DNA of 47,240 nucleotides from Actinomycetes bacterium. Its GTDB lineage: Bacteria > Actinomycetota > Acidimicrobiia > Acidimicrobiales > Ilumatobacteraceae. The stretch covers positions 1 to 47,240 of the forward strand of contig JANXUF010000084.1 of the NCBI GenBank assembly GCA_025356335.1. Reading direction: 5' to 3'. The notes under the pieces are model-generated. The model was given only the letters and a program-made list of their open reading frames with translations, made no database searches and was not told the origin of the DNA. Both the position numbers and the translations under genes were made by a program. This document shows, piece after piece, positions 17,694 to 25,845 of the stretch (position 1 is its first letter; each line of letters starts with the position of its first letter).

Positions 17694-18533
17694 TCAAGCC
17701 GATTTCGGCTGCGACAACTCGTTTGACCCGCCAACAGCTACCTCGGTCACGGCTGAGGCCTTTTTGAGATCGAAATGGCGCACCCACGCAAGCACCACGA
17801 AGTACAGCGGGGCGGCGATCAGCAGACTCCTCAACCCGAACGGCGAGGTGATGTGCAGGAACGGCGGCGACTGCTGGCCACGATGGAAGATCAACGTCAG
17901 CCAGATCATCGCCCCGAGCCAGGCAACAGTGACCGGCAGGGTGATTTTTCGCCATTGCGCGACCCGCACCGGATGCGGGCACGGAATGTCGGTGAACGAG
18001 CACACCGCCAACACGACAACGGCGACCGCAGCGATCCACGGTCGCGTGCCCAGCAGCAACAGCGTCGGCGCAGCCAGGTTCCACACCGCCGGAAACCCAC
18101 GGAACCAATGGTCGTCTGTCATCATGTCGGTCCGCGAGAACCAGATCGCCCCGGAGAGCACGACGAGGCCGGTGAGCACCAGCGAGTAGCGGCTGGGAAG
18201 CAGGTGGAACTCGTGGATGAACGCTGCTGGAATGATCACGCACGTGACGAAATCGATGATCAGGTCCATCACGTAACCGTCGATCTTCGGGACACGCTCT
18301 TTGACGTGGTAGCTGCGGGCGATCGGGCCGTCGATGCCGTCGATGACCTGCGTGGCCCACAGCCACACCATCGCCGAGCGTGGGTGGCCAAGCAGGATGT
18401 TGTTCAGCGCCAGCATCCCGACGATCAACCCGCTGGCGGTGAGCAGGTGGATCGCCCAGGCCTGACGTCGTTCCGTGCTGCTGAAGGCGACGCACTCGCT
18501 TGCCCCCTGTTGCGGGGTGGCTGACGAAGTCAT
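17694..18533 (-). CDS. pcs: CDP-alcohol phosphatidyltransferase, phosphatidylcholine-synthase-like
   Basis: 279 residues with about seven hydrophobic segments. It carries the CDP-alcohol phosphotransferase signature D68-G69-x2-A72-R73, then G86-x3-D90-x3-D94, which binds the metal and CDP-diacylglycerol. From memory of rhizobial Pcs, several stretches match closely: HLLTASG near the N-terminus, VIDGIDGPIAR, a GFPAVWN motif near residue 150, and HPVRV. Pcs condenses choline with CDP-diacylglycerol to give phosphatidylcholine in the inner membrane. I did no alignment, so a related activity is possible. It sits between trmH and pheS, interrupting an otherwise standard translation-gene order, with an 87-base gap before pheS. 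Confidence 0.82.
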   Translation of the reverse strand: MTSSATPQQGASECVAFSSTERRQAWAIHLLTASGLIVGMLALNNILLGHPRSAMVWLWATQVIDGIDGPIARSYHVKERVPKIDGYVMDLIIDFVTCVIIPAAFIHEFHLLPSRYSLVLTGLVVLSGAIWFSRTDMMTDDHWFRGFPAVWNLAAPTLLLLGTRPWIAAVAVVVLAVCSFTDIPCPHPVRVAQWRKITLPVTVAWLGAMIWLTLIFHRGQQSPPFLHITSPFGLRSLLIAAPLYFVVLAWVRHFDLKKASAVTEVAVGGSNELSQPKSA

Positions 18534-18606
18534 CGGCGCATAGTAGTAGCAGCAGAGCTGAGGCCGACGTTCTTCGGATCGTTCATCGTGGACTCCGGGG
18601 GCTGAT

Positions 18607-19362
18607 TCATCGTCGATTCAGCAAACGCCGTTGCCGAGCGATTTCGAAGCACAACACGGTGGTCGCCATGGCAACATTGAGACTCTCCGATTGTCCATAT
18701 TGGGGTATCGTCACCCAGGCGTCCACGGATGAATCTTCGCTGATGCCGTGTGCCTCGTTGCCCATCAGCAACGCCGTGCGGCCGGTCATATCCGTGTCGT
18801 ACATCGATGTTCCTTCGTGCGATGACGTTGCGAGCATCGTCAGGCCGCACGCCTTGACGGCTGCGAGCTCGATTCCGGTCACCACCGGGATGTGGAAGAG
18901 TGCACCGGCCGAGGCACGAATCACTTTCGGGTTGAAGACATCGACGGACTCTCCGCAGAGCACGACGGCGTCGGCGCCGGCGGCCTCAGCTGATCGGACC
19001 ATGGTGCCGGCGTTGCCGGGATCACCGATGCTGTCGCCGACGAGCACGAAGCCGGCATCGTCGAGTAAGTCCGGGTTGCTGCGGCGCATCTCGACGAGGC
19101 CGAGCAACGGCTGCGGATGTTCGGTCGTGGCCACGCGCTCGAGCACGCCGTCAGCCAGTTCGTGGACGGCACTGGATAGATCCAGCGGCCTGCCACCCGG
19201 CCCGACATACTGCTCGATGATGGTCCAGCCGGCGCAGGCGGCTTCCGACAACAGCCCTGCGCCTTCGACGACGAACAGACCGGCGTCATGACGCGCACTG
19301 CGGCGCCCGAGCAGGCGCCGCAGTAGTTGAATCTTCGGGTTGGTGAACCCGATCGTGCTCAG
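18607..19362 (-). CDS. SpoU/TrmH-family RNA 2'-O-methyltransferase, probable CTG start
   Basis: About 251 residues. Conserved SpoU motifs: [21 protein letters not shown] (motif 1), [12 protein letters not shown] (motif 2) and [19 protein letters not shown] (motif 3); these form the knotted SAM site. The N-terminal substrate domain begins [20 protein letters not shown], typical of the family. No ATG, GTG or TTG lies in frame near that point. A CTG at 19362 overlaps the rplT stop as CTGA, like the other coupled junctions here, so I take it as start. The open frame continues upstream only inside rplT. The likely target is 23S rRNA, but the exact nucleotide cannot be read from sequence. Confidence 0.85.
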   Translation of the reverse strand: MSTIGFTNPKIQLLRRLLGRRSARHDAGLFVVEGAGLLSEAACAGWTIIEQYVGPGGRPLDLSSAVHELADGVLERVATTEHPQPLLGLVEMRRSNPDLLDDAGFVLVGDSIGDPGNAGTMVRSAEAAGADAVVLCGESVDVFNPKVIRASAGALFHIPVVTGIELAAVKACGLTMLATSSHEGTSMYDTDMTGRTALLMGNEAHGISEDSSVDAWVTIPQYGQSESLNVAMATTVLCFEIARQRRLLNRR

Positions 19363-19715
19363 GCGAGCGCGCCCTTTGCTGCAGCGACGATCGAGCCGAA
19401 TGCTGCCGGGTCGCTGACGGCCAACTCGGAGAGGATCTTGCGATCGACTTCGATGCCGGCGGCGTTGAGGCCGGCAATGAACCGGCTGTAGGACAGGTCG
19501 TGCAGGCGGCAACCAGCGTTGATGCGCTGGATCCACAGGCGGCGGAACTCGCCCTTCTTGGCCCGGCGATCGCGGAACGCGTACTGACCGGATTTCATCA
19601 CCTGCTCGTTGGCGGCGCGGAAGGACCGGCTCTTGTTGCCGTAGTACCCCTTCGCCCGCTCGAGTGTCTGCTTGCGGTGCTTCTTGGCGCCAACCGCTCT
19701 CTTCACGCGTGCCAT
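19359..19715 (-). CDS. rplT: 50S ribosomal protein L20
   Basis: 118 residues: [20 protein letters not shown] at the N-terminus, then [20 protein letters not shown] and [20 protein letters not shown], all diagnostic of L20. It binds 23S rRNA early in large-subunit assembly. Start ATG 19715 is preceded by AAGGAGAA. It is third in the infC-rpmI-rplT operon; its last bases overlap the proposed CTG start of the methyltransferase gene. Confidence 0.98.
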   Translation of the reverse strand: MARVKRAVGAKKHRKQTLERAKGYYGNKSRSFRAANEQVMKSGQYAFRDRRAKKGEFRRLWIQRINAGCRLHDLSYSRFIAGLNAAGIEVDRKILSELAVSDPAAFGSIVAAAKGALA

Positions 19716-19793
19716 TACTTTTCTCCTTGTTCTCGAACTACGTGTCTCAACTGAATGCGCCGCAACGAAATGTGCCGACGCCGAACTCTCGGC

Positions 19794-19991
19794 CTAACGC
19801 TCCGCCAGCAGACGCTTGATGCGCTTGACGTCGCCGCTGTGGACGTCGACCATGCCATCGAGGCGGCGGGTCCGAGTCGAGGACTTCTTCTCGAACAGGT
19901 GCTGACGGTTCTGCTGCAAACGGCGCAATTTGCCGGTGCCGGTCTTGGTGAACCGCTTGGCGGTCGTCTTCGACGTTTTCATCTTGGGCAT
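19794..19991 (-). CDS. rpmI: 50S ribosomal protein L35
   Basis: 65 residues beginning [20 protein letters not shown], the L35 signature, and very basic throughout. The ATG at 19991 is chosen over a longer open frame because it gives the canonical N-terminus. It lies between infC (82 bases upstream) and rplT (78 bases downstream). Confidence 0.97.
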   Translation of the reverse strand: MPKMKTSKTTAKRFTKTGTGKLRRLQQNRQHLFEKKSSTRTRRLDGMVDVHSGDVKRIKRLLAER

Positions 19992-20073
19992 TGGTGAATC
20001 ACCTTGAGTGAGATGACGATCCGGGTGACCGTCACTGGTTGGAAATCGGTAGTGGAAGTAGTTGCCGGCGGGT

Positions 20074-20769
20074 TCAGCCGGCGGCTGGTGCCTCTGGTGT
20101 AGCAATTGCGGCAGTCTCGACCTCGCCAGCGGGGGGTGCTGTCTCGGTAGCCGGCACTGCTGCGGCGGGTGCGGTGGCAACCGGTTTTGCGTTGTCGTTC
20201 TTCGGAGTGCTCGGTGCTGAACTCGGCTTTTTGACCGGCGGAGCGGCCTTTTTGTCCGGAGCCAGCACCATCGTCATGTTGCGGCCGTCGAGGCGAGGAT
20301 GGGCCTCGACCTTGCCGACCTCACCGATTTGTTCTTCGACGTGCTTCAGGACCCTGGCACCGAGTTCCGGGTGGGCCATTTCGCGGCCTCGGAACTGCAG
20401 TGTCACCTTGACCTTGTGGCCTTCGTTGAGGAAATCGAGGATGTGGCGCAACTTGGTGTCGAAGTCGCCGGTCCCGATCTTCGGGCGGAACTTGACCTCC
20501 TTGATGGAGATGTGCGTCGCCTTCTTCCGGGACTCCTTGGCTTTCTGCGATTCTTCGTAGCGGTATTTGCCATAGTCCATCACCCGACAGACGGGTGGAT
20601 TGGCCAGTGGTGCTACCTCGACGAGGTCGAGATCGACTTGCCGGGCCAGGCTGAGTGCTTCGGGGAGCGTCTTGATTCCCAACTGGGAACCATCCGGACC
20701 GATGACTCGAACCTCACGAGCACGGATGCGCTCGTTGTACCTCGGCTCGCTTGCCGTCGGCGTTGCTAT
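20074..20769 (-). CDS. infC: Translation initiation factor IF-3, predicted ATA start
   Basis: About 231 residues. The IF3 N-domain begins [19 protein letters not shown] and continues through [20 protein letters not shown] and [14 protein letters not shown]. The C-domain carries [20 protein letters not shown] and [16 protein letters not shown]. An alanine/proline-rich tail of about 50 residues follows. No ATG, GTG or TTG lies between an in-frame stop and YNERIR. The only good initiator is ATA at 20769-20767, eight bases after AGGAGT. Non-AUG starts in infC are known, because IF3 discriminates against them and so limits its own synthesis. An ATG at 20682 would delete a third of the N-domain and is rejected. 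Confidence 0.93.
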   Translation of the reverse strand: MATPTASEPRYNERIRAREVRVIGPDGSQLGIKTLPEALSLARQVDLDLVEVAPLANPPVCRVMDYGKYRYEESQKAKESRKKATHISIKEVKFRPKIGTGDFDTKLRHILDFLNEGHKVKVTLQFRGREMAHPELGARVLKHVEEQIGEVGKVEAHPRLDGRNMTMVLAPDKKAAPPVKKPSSAPSTPKNDNAKPVATAPAAAVPATETAPPAGEVETAAIATPEAPAAG

Positions 20770-20777
20770 GACTGATC

Positions 20778-20783
20778 ACTCCT
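20778..20783 (-). promoter_or_regulatory. Shine-Dalgarno AGGAGT fixing the ATA start of infC
   Basis: On the minus strand AGGAGT is followed by eight bases and then ATA. The in-frame TGA at 20778-20776 just upstream rules out a longer IF3 frame. Confidence 0.7.
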
Positions 20784-21015
20784 GCGCAATGGGTCTCCTC
20801 CCACGTAACGGATACTGGTCTCGCCGTTTCAAAGCCGAGCCGGTACGCCGAACGTCGCCCCGAAATTCGGGAGGATCGCCAGGATGTTGGCGGATCGACC
20901 CGGCGCACACGATGTTGCTGATCTGCACGCAGATCGTCGGTGGCCGGGTGGGGGAATTCGTCAGAGTGACGGATGCCCCGCTTTGAGTCAGTTGTAGGGC
21001 GCTAGGTTATCGCCT
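20784..21015 (-). other. infC leader, about 230 bases, non-coding and partly structured
   Basis: This is the only long gap upstream of the infC operon. It contains two small palindromes, CCCGAA-A-TTCGGG at 20859-20871 and GATCTGC-AC-GCAGATC at 20920-20935, and a GGAGGAG on the minus strand near 20800. I see no gene and no T-tailed terminator. A long leader would fit translational or attenuation control of IF3, L35 and L20, but no mechanism can be read out. Confidence 0.5.
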
Positions 21016-21522
21016 GTGAGCAGCGATCACGCACCAGACAACGACGGCATCGACGACAAAGACCGCATCGACGACAACGACAGCATCGACGACAACGACA
21101 GCATCGACGACGAGGACAGCATCCACGACCGGAGAGACACGCCGGAGAACCGCACGGGCGGTGGCACGGTCTACGCCGATATCGACCTCCCAGGGTATGG
21201 CAACGAAAGTGATCTGCCGGAGGAACTCCTCGCGCAGGCCGCCGAGGTCGAGGCGGAGATGAAGGAAGCCCGTGCCCGCCTCGCCGAGGTGCCACCGGAA
21301 GTCGTGATCATCAACCACGCCATGGGCTTGTACGAGTTGGCCGCCATCCATCTCTCGAACCAGCCGGCCCGGTTGCCGGAAGCTGCCTTGTCGATCGACG
21401 CCTTCGCCTGTCTGGTCGAGGGCCTCCACGGCAGGTTGGGAGCCGAGGAAGCAACGCTCCAGGACGCCCTCAGCCAGATCCGCCTGGCATTCGTGCAGAT
21501 CAAGGGCAAGCTCACCGCCTGA
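21016..21522 (+). CDS. DUF1844 family protein with acidic repeat N-terminus
   Basis: 168 residues from GTG 21016. The first 45 residues are highly acidic and repetitive (DDNDSI units); the conserved DUF1844 part covers about residues 80-168 with VVIINHAMGLYELAAIHLS and AFACLVEGLHGRLG. The function of DUF1844 is unknown; it is a small helical protein common in actinobacteria and often found beside infC, as here, in divergent orientation. A TAGGTT hexamer ends seven bases before the GTG and there is no Shine-Dalgarno, suggesting a leaderless transcript. Confidence 0.85.
   Translation: MSSDHAPDNDGIDDKDRIDDNDSIDDNDSIDDEDSIHDRRDTPENRTGGGTVYADIDLPGYGNESDLPEELLAQAAEVEAEMKEARARLAEVPPEVVIINHAMGLYELAAIHLSNQPARLPEAALSIDAFACLVEGLHGRLGAEEATLQDALSQIRLAFVQIKGKLTA
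21047..21118 (+). repeat. Four 18-bp tandem repeats in the DUF1844 gene
   Basis: Units begin GCATCGACGAC at 21047, 21065, 21083 and 21101. Units 2 and 3 are identical; units 1 and 4 differ at a few positions. Each encodes six residues, mostly acidic, so copy number can change without breaking the frame. Confidence 0.9.
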
Positions 21523-21549
21523 GCGCGCGACCGACCAACCCTTGCCGGC

Positions 21550-21864
21550 CTACTCCGCCGGTTTGAAGCGGCCGAACCGAGCTCGTGTGACCCTCCCACC
21601 GACGACCGTGACACCCTCGGACCGCAGCCGGGCCGCCTGTTGCACCTCGTTGCCTGGAACGAGGCGACCGGTGCTGTTGACCACGCGCCACCACGGCAGC
21701 GCTTCGTTGGTCGAGGCGAGGAGATGGCCGACGGCTCTCGACCGGCCGTGGAAGCCGGCGTCATCGGCGATGTCTCCGTAACTCACGACCTCGCCCGGTC
21801 GCAGCGAACGGATCACGTCGATGAGGTGCTGTTCCATCTCGCCCATTGTCACCAATGCTGTCAT
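21550..21864 (-). CDS. atl: Alkyltransferase-like protein (ATL)
   Basis: 104 residues, the size of stand-alone ATL proteins. It resembles the DNA-binding domain of O6-methylguanine methyltransferase: VSYGDIADDAGFHGRSRAVGHLL, then LPWWRVVNSTGRLVPG. The alkyl-accepting cysteine of PCHRV is replaced by tryptophan (W58-W59-R60), the mark of ATLs. These bind alkylated guanine without repairing it and hand the lesion to nucleotide excision repair. It lies downstream of the cold-shock-domain gene on the same strand and converges on the DUF1844 gene. The start could also be ATG at residue 7 or 10. Confidence 0.9.
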   Translation of the reverse strand: MTALVTMGEMEQHLIDVIRSLRPGEVVSYGDIADDAGFHGRSRAVGHLLASTNEALPWWRVVNSTGRLVPGNEVQQAARLRSEGVTVVGGRVTRARFGRFKPAE

Positions 21865-21883
21865 GGTCCGATCTGGAAGTCCG

Positions 21884-22087
21884 TCAGACGGCGGTGATCG
21901 GCACGATGGCTGTCGCCTCGTAACGGCCGAGCTTGCTCAACAGCACGAATGAGACGTCGGTGCCTTCTTCGATGGTACGGCTGCCGTCGGCGATCTGTGT
22001 GCAGTGGAACGGCACGACGACATCGTCGTCACGGGTGATCGTGCCGAGGCCACGCGCCTCGTCGAACCAGGTCACGTTGCCGTGCAT
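21884..22087 (-). CDS. Small cold-shock-domain-like protein
   Basis: 67 residues: MHGNVTWFDEARGLGTITRD, then VVPFHCTQIADGSRTIEEG and a terminal strand pattern FVLLSKLGRYEATAIVPI. This matches the five-stranded cold-shock fold, but the RNP1 motif (KGFGFI) is altered to RGLGTI and RNP2 (VFVHF) to VVVPFH. It may bind nucleic acid weakly or differently from CspA. The start lies two bases after the hisG stop, so it is probably co-transcribed with hisG. Confidence 0.8.
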   Translation of the reverse strand: MHGNVTWFDEARGLGTITRDDDVVVPFHCTQIADGSRTIEEGTDVSFVLLSKLGRYEATAIVPITAV

Positions 22088-22089
22088 CG

Positions 22090-22962
22090 TCAGGCGACGA
22101 TCTTGCTGATCGGAATTTCCAACAGGTCGGTGGCTCCGGCATCCATCAGCGCCGGGATCAAGGTGTTGATCGTCCGCTTCTCGACGACCGATTCGACGGC
22201 AAATCCTCCGTTGGCCAGCGAGCTGATCGTCGGTGACTTCGCCGACGGCAGCACGTCGAGGACTGCCTGGCGATGATCGGCGTCGACGTTGAGCTTGATC
22301 AATACCTTGCCTCGGGCTTCGAGGGTGCCATTGAGGAGGAGCATCAACTGTGCCATGGCGTGGCGCTTCTGCGGATCTTTGTAGGCGTCCGGATTGGCGA
22401 TCGCCTCCGTGTAGCTCGTGAGGATCGTGTCGATGATCCGCAGTCCGGCGGCGCGCAATGCCCTGCCGGTCTCGGTGATCTCGACGACGCAGTCGGCGAT
22501 CTCGGGGATCTTCGCCTCCGTCGCCCCGTAGCTCAGGCGCACCTCCGCCGGAACGTTTCGTGACTCGAAGAACCGCTTCGTCAGACCGAGATATTCGGTC
22601 GACACCCGCACGCCGGCAGGAAAATCCTCGATCCGCTGCACGGCACTGTCTCCGGCAACGGCGACGACGACGCGAATCGGGCTGTTGGTGGCCTTCGAAT
22701 ACTGCAGCTCTCCGAGGCTGACGACATCGCTCTGGGTCTCCTCGATCCAGTCGCGACCGGTGATCCCGAAGTCGAACAGGCCTTCGGCCACGTAGCTCGG
22801 GATCTCTTGCGGGCGCAGGATGCGAACCTCGGCGATCCGCGGATCGTCGACCGTCGCCCGGTAGTCGACCGCCGAACTGCGACGGACCGTGAGGTCGGCA
22901 GACTCGAACAGTTGCAGCGTCGCCGCCTCGAGCGAACCCTTTGGCAAGACGACTCGTAACAC
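22090..22962 (-). CDS. hisG: ATP phosphoribosyltransferase, long form
   Basis: 290 residues, first step of histidine synthesis. N-terminus LRVVLPKGSLEAATLQLFES from a GTG start; catalytic regions FDFGITGRDWIEE and the PRPP loop region IADCVVEITETGRALRAAGL. The C-terminal third, ending with VVEKRTINTLIPALMDAGATDLLEIPISK, is the histidine-binding regulatory domain of the long form, so HisZ is not needed. No other his gene is nearby. A TACACT hexamer eight bases before the GTG and no ribosome binding site suggest a leaderless start. Confidence 0.95.
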   Translation of the reverse strand: MLRVVLPKGSLEAATLQLFESADLTVRRSSAVDYRATVDDPRIAEVRILRPQEIPSYVAEGLFDFGITGRDWIEETQSDVVSLGELQYSKATNSPIRVVVAVAGDSAVQRIEDFPAGVRVSTEYLGLTKRFFESRNVPAEVRLSYGATEAKIPEIADCVVEITETGRALRAAGLRIIDTILTSYTEAIANPDAYKDPQKRHAMAQLMLLLNGTLEARGKVLIKLNVDADHRQAVLDVLPSAKSPTISSLANGGFAVESVVEKRTINTLIPALMDAGATDLLEIPISKIVA

Positions 22963-23037
22963 GCTGATCGAGTGTACGGACGGAAACGGCGCGTCGGCGA
23001 GCAGTCGGTGAGCTGTCAGTGAGCCGCTGTGAGCCCG

Positions 23038-23802
23038 TCAGTGAGCGGTCGGCGCGTCGGCGAGGAGACGGATGGCGTGCGGCAACACGTCGATGATCGC
23101 ATTCAGTTGTTCGACGCAGCCCTTCGGCGAACCGGGGGTGTTGCAGATGACCGCCTGGCCGCGGATGCCGACAACGCCACGCGACAGCCGTCCCAACGGG
23201 CTGACCAGACGCATCGCCTCGGCCAACCCCGGCGCTTCGCGTTCGATGACCCGCTTCGTGCCCTCAGGCGTCTGATCGCGTGGGGCGAACCCCGTGCCAC
23301 CGGTACTGACGATCACACCGGAAAAGCCGTCGCTCAATTCGATGAGCACGGCTGCGACGTTGTCGGTGCCATCGGCGATGACGCGCTGGTCGTCGACGGT
23401 GAATCCGGCATCGGTCAGTGCACCGACGAGCGCGGCGCCGGACGCATCCTGGCGAGTTCCGGCGATGACACCATCCGACACCGTCACGACCTTGGCGTGC
23501 AATCCTTCACCAGGCAGATCACCCTGACCCCATCCGCCGGCGCCAGCAGCGTGACCGTGGCCACCATCACGATCGTGCGCAATCGGCGCCGGCGGTGCCA
23601 CATCCTGCGGATCGGCTGGATTGTCCGACTCACGCTCCCATCCGGTACTGCCGCTCGTCTGCAGGCCGCGGATCAGTGGCACCACCCGCCCGTGGTCCGA
23701 CCGCTCCGACCCGGCACCGGATACCTCCGTCGCCTCTGTCCCGGCACCGGATTGCGGTGATGCGCTTGCCGGTGATTCGCCTGACGGGCCCCTGTCGGTC
23801 AT
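23038..23802 (-). CDS. MogA/MoaB-family molybdenum cofactor protein with long N-terminal extension
   Basis: 254 residues from ATG 23802, which overlaps the rsmB stop. Only the last 155 residues are conserved: AKVVTVSDGVIAGTRQDASG, VSTGGTGFAPRDQTPEGTK and AVICNTPGSPKGCVEQLNAI, the molybdopterin-binding fold. The first 100 residues are low-complexity (serine, glycine, proline, a GGHGH patch) and may be a disordered tail; the true start could be further in. The family adenylates molybdopterin (MogA) or has a related role (MoaB); the two cannot be separated here. No other molybdenum cofactor gene is in the window. Confidence 0.87.
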   Translation of the reverse strand: MTDRGPSGESPASASPQSGAGTEATEVSGAGSERSDHGRVVPLIRGLQTSGSTGWERESDNPADPQDVAPPAPIAHDRDGGHGHAAGAGGWGQGDLPGEGLHAKVVTVSDGVIAGTRQDASGAALVGALTDAGFTVDDQRVIADGTDNVAAVLIELSDGFSGVIVSTGGTGFAPRDQTPEGTKRVIEREAPGLAEAMRLVSPLGRLSRGVVGIRGQAVICNTPGSPKGCVEQLNAIIDVLPHAIRLLADAPTAH

Positions 23803-24914
23803 GCGTCCCGACGGTAGCGGAGAATCGTCATTCCATCGGTCCCAGCATCGATCGGCAGGAGCCGCGCCCCGTCGCCATAGGGCCGCCATGGGGACGGAGG
23901 CCGTTCGAGCGGTTGCCACCCCAACGGAAAACTGTGCTCGATCGACTCGGCTGCTGTCAGCGTGCAAACGCTGTAGACAAGGACGCCGCCCGGCTTGACG
24001 AGCGTCGCAGCAGCATCGATCATCTGTTGCTGGAGGACGGCCAATTCCGTCACGTCGCCCGGCTGCAGTCGCCATCTGGCGTCGGCCCTGCGTCGCAATA
24101 CGCCGAAACCGGAGCACGGGGCATCGAGCAGCACGCGGTCGAACGACTGAGCACCGAACGAAGGGTTGCGAGCATCACAGACGACGACGGGAATGTGTCT
24201 GCCGGTCCGCCTGGCATTGCCGACGACGAGCCCGGCGCGACGCGGCTGGAGGTCGGCCGCGATCACCGAAGCACCAGTGGAGGCCATGGTCGTCGCCTTG
24301 CCTCCGGGGGCAGCGCACAGATCGAGGATCAGTTCGCCTGGTCCGGCTTCGACGAGTTCACCGACCCACCGCGATGCTTCGTCCTGCGTGTAACCGTCAG
24401 CACGCACCGAGACCGTCGCCGGCTCGTTCATCATCGCCAGCACCGCCGAGGCGTCACCTGCACCGAGCTCGTTCGTCAGACGATCGACGATCCAGTCCGG
24501 ATAGCTCAGTTCCGTCGCGGCATTCGGCCAGTTGATCGGCGAGCCGGCCACCCGGCGGAGGATGGCGTTGATGAACCCGCGGCTGCGCTGTGGTGCGAGG
24601 TCGACGGTGGCGTTGACTGCGGCGTGCGGCGCGACATCGCCGAACACGATCTGGTAGGCACCGAGGCGCAGCAGCGTCCGCAACTCAGGCGGCGGAGCCT
24701 TGAGGACGAAGCGGTCGACGGCAAAGTCGCAGGCCCTGCGCATCCGCGTCGTGCCGTAGACGAGGTCGGTGGCGAAACCGCGGTCTCGCTGTTCGAGCCC
24801 CGATTCGTCGAGCATCGGCCCGAGCACGAGGTTGGCGTATGCACCGTCCTGCTCGATGCGTTGCAGCGCACGGTAAGCCAGACCTCGTGCGGTCCTGTCC
24901 GTCCGTTGGTTCAT
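23799..24914 (-). CDS. rsmB: 16S rRNA m5C967 methyltransferase
   Basis: 371 residues from ATG 24914, overlapping the fmt stop as ATGA. The N-terminal NusB-like RNA-binding domain (about 1-130) contains RDRGFATDLVYGTTRMRR and LRLGAYQIVFGDVAPHAAV. The methyltransferase domain has the SAM motif ILDLCAAPGGKATTMA, LLDAPCSGFGVLRRR (acid and first catalytic cysteine) and LVYSVCTLTAAES (second cysteine). It methylates a cytosine in small-subunit rRNA. It sits in the def-fmt-rsmB order typical of bacteria. Confidence 0.94.
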   Translation of the reverse strand: MNQRTDRTARGLAYRALQRIEQDGAYANLVLGPMLDESGLEQRDRGFATDLVYGTTRMRRACDFAVDRFVLKAPPPELRTLLRLGAYQIVFGDVAPHAAVNATVDLAPQRSRGFINAILRRVAGSPINWPNAATELSYPDWIVDRLTNELGAGDASAVLAMMNEPATVSVRADGYTQDEASRWVGELVEAGPGELILDLCAAPGGKATTMASTGASVIAADLQPRRAGLVVGNARRTGRHIPVVVCDARNPSFGAQSFDRVLLDAPCSGFGVLRRRADARWRLQPGDVTELAVLQQQMIDAAATLVKPGGVLVYSVCTLTAAESIEHSFPLGWQPLERPPSPWRPYGDGARLLPIDAGTDGMTILRYRRDA

Positions 24915-25831
24915 TGGCCGAACACGGCCCCATCTGCGCGGGCCCCGTTGGCCCAATCCCTGGCGAGCATCGCCGACTTGCCCTCCGGTTGCACCGTCAG
25001 CAGCCGCAGGATTCCCGATCCGGTGACGACGTCGACGCCACTGATCGTGCCGGGCCCCGATGCAGAAACAGTCGGCACCGACGCCGTCGCCGACGCGCTG
25101 TTCGTCACCGTTTCATTGTCGAACGGTTCGGCCACGACGACGCGGATGCGTTTGCCACGCAGCATCGTCCATGCTCCGCCGACTCGGACGAGTCGATCGA
25201 TTTCCAGCGCTGACCGGGACCAGTCGATGCGCAGTTCGAACACGTCGATTTTCGCCGCGTATGTCGCTTCGCCCGTTTGCGGCTGCGGTTCGCCGAGCCC
25301 CTCCTGCAGGCAGCGCAGCAGTTGCTCCGTCCCTGCGTCGACCAGCGCGGTGCGTAAACCGGCGAGCGTCGCCCGTTCCGCAATCGGAACGACGACACGG
25401 TCGAACACCGGTCCGGTGTCGAGACCTTCCTCGATCCGCATCAGGCACGTTCCGGTTTCGGTATCGCCGGCGAGCAGCGCCCGCTCGACCGGCGCCGCAC
25501 CCCGCCAGCGGGGCAGCAACGAGAAATGAATGTTGATCATCGGGACACGCTCGAGCACCGGGCGGCGGAGCAGTCGTCCATAGGCGACGACCACGGCGAG
25601 ATCGACGCCGGCATCCAGAACGTCGTCGACGACGTGGCTGACCGCAACACCCCGCGATCGTGCGGCCGCAGCAACCGGGCTCGGTGACGTCGCCCCGCCG
25701 CGTCCGCGCTTGGCGTCGGCGCGTGTGACGACCAGCGCGACGTCGAAGCCTGCGTCCAGCAGTGCCAACAGCGGCGGTACAGCCATGTCCGGAGTGCCGA
25801 AGTAGGCGAGCCGCCGCGGCTTCGACGGCAC
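24911..25831 (-). CDS. fmt: Methionyl-tRNA formyltransferase
   Basis: About 306 residues from GTG 25831, giving MPSKPRRLAYFGTPDMAVPP. A TTG at 25849 that overlaps the def stop (TTGA) would add six residues and is a real alternative. The formyl-transfer core has INIHFSLLPRWRGAAPVERAL with the catalytic N-x-H, and GTCLMRIEEGLDTGPVFDR. The C-terminal tRNA-binding domain contains GKRIRVVVAEPFDNE. It formylates initiator Met-tRNA; Def, encoded just upstream, removes the group later. Confidence 0.95.
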   Translation of the reverse strand: MPSKPRRLAYFGTPDMAVPPLLALLDAGFDVALVVTRADAKRGRGGATSPSPVAAAARSRGVAVSHVVDDVLDAGVDLAVVVAYGRLLRRPVLERVPMINIHFSLLPRWRGAAPVERALLAGDTETGTCLMRIEEGLDTGPVFDRVVVPIAERATLAGLRTALVDAGTEQLLRCLQEGLGEPQPQTGEATYAAKIDVFELRIDWSRSALEIDRLVRVGGAWTMLRGKRIRVVVAEPFDNETVTNSASATASVPTVSASGPGTISGVDVVTGSGILRLLTVQPEGKSAMLARDWANGARADGAVFGQ

Positions 25832-25845
25832 GACGGCGAGCGCGC

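Noticed and set aside
20788..20800. Five-codon reading frame starting ATT after GGAGGAG in the infC leader
   Set aside because: Too short and needs a rare start; kept only as part of the leader description.
22987..23064. 15-bp direct repeat cggcgcgtcggcgag at 22987 and 23050
   Set aside because: GC-rich, partly inside the moaB coding end, with no sign of an attachment site or element between the copies.
23595..25529. 644-codon plus-strand open frame, one of the longest in the window
   Set aside because: It is antisense to moaB-rsmB-fmt, which have clear catalytic motifs; the translation is low-complexity and motif-free.
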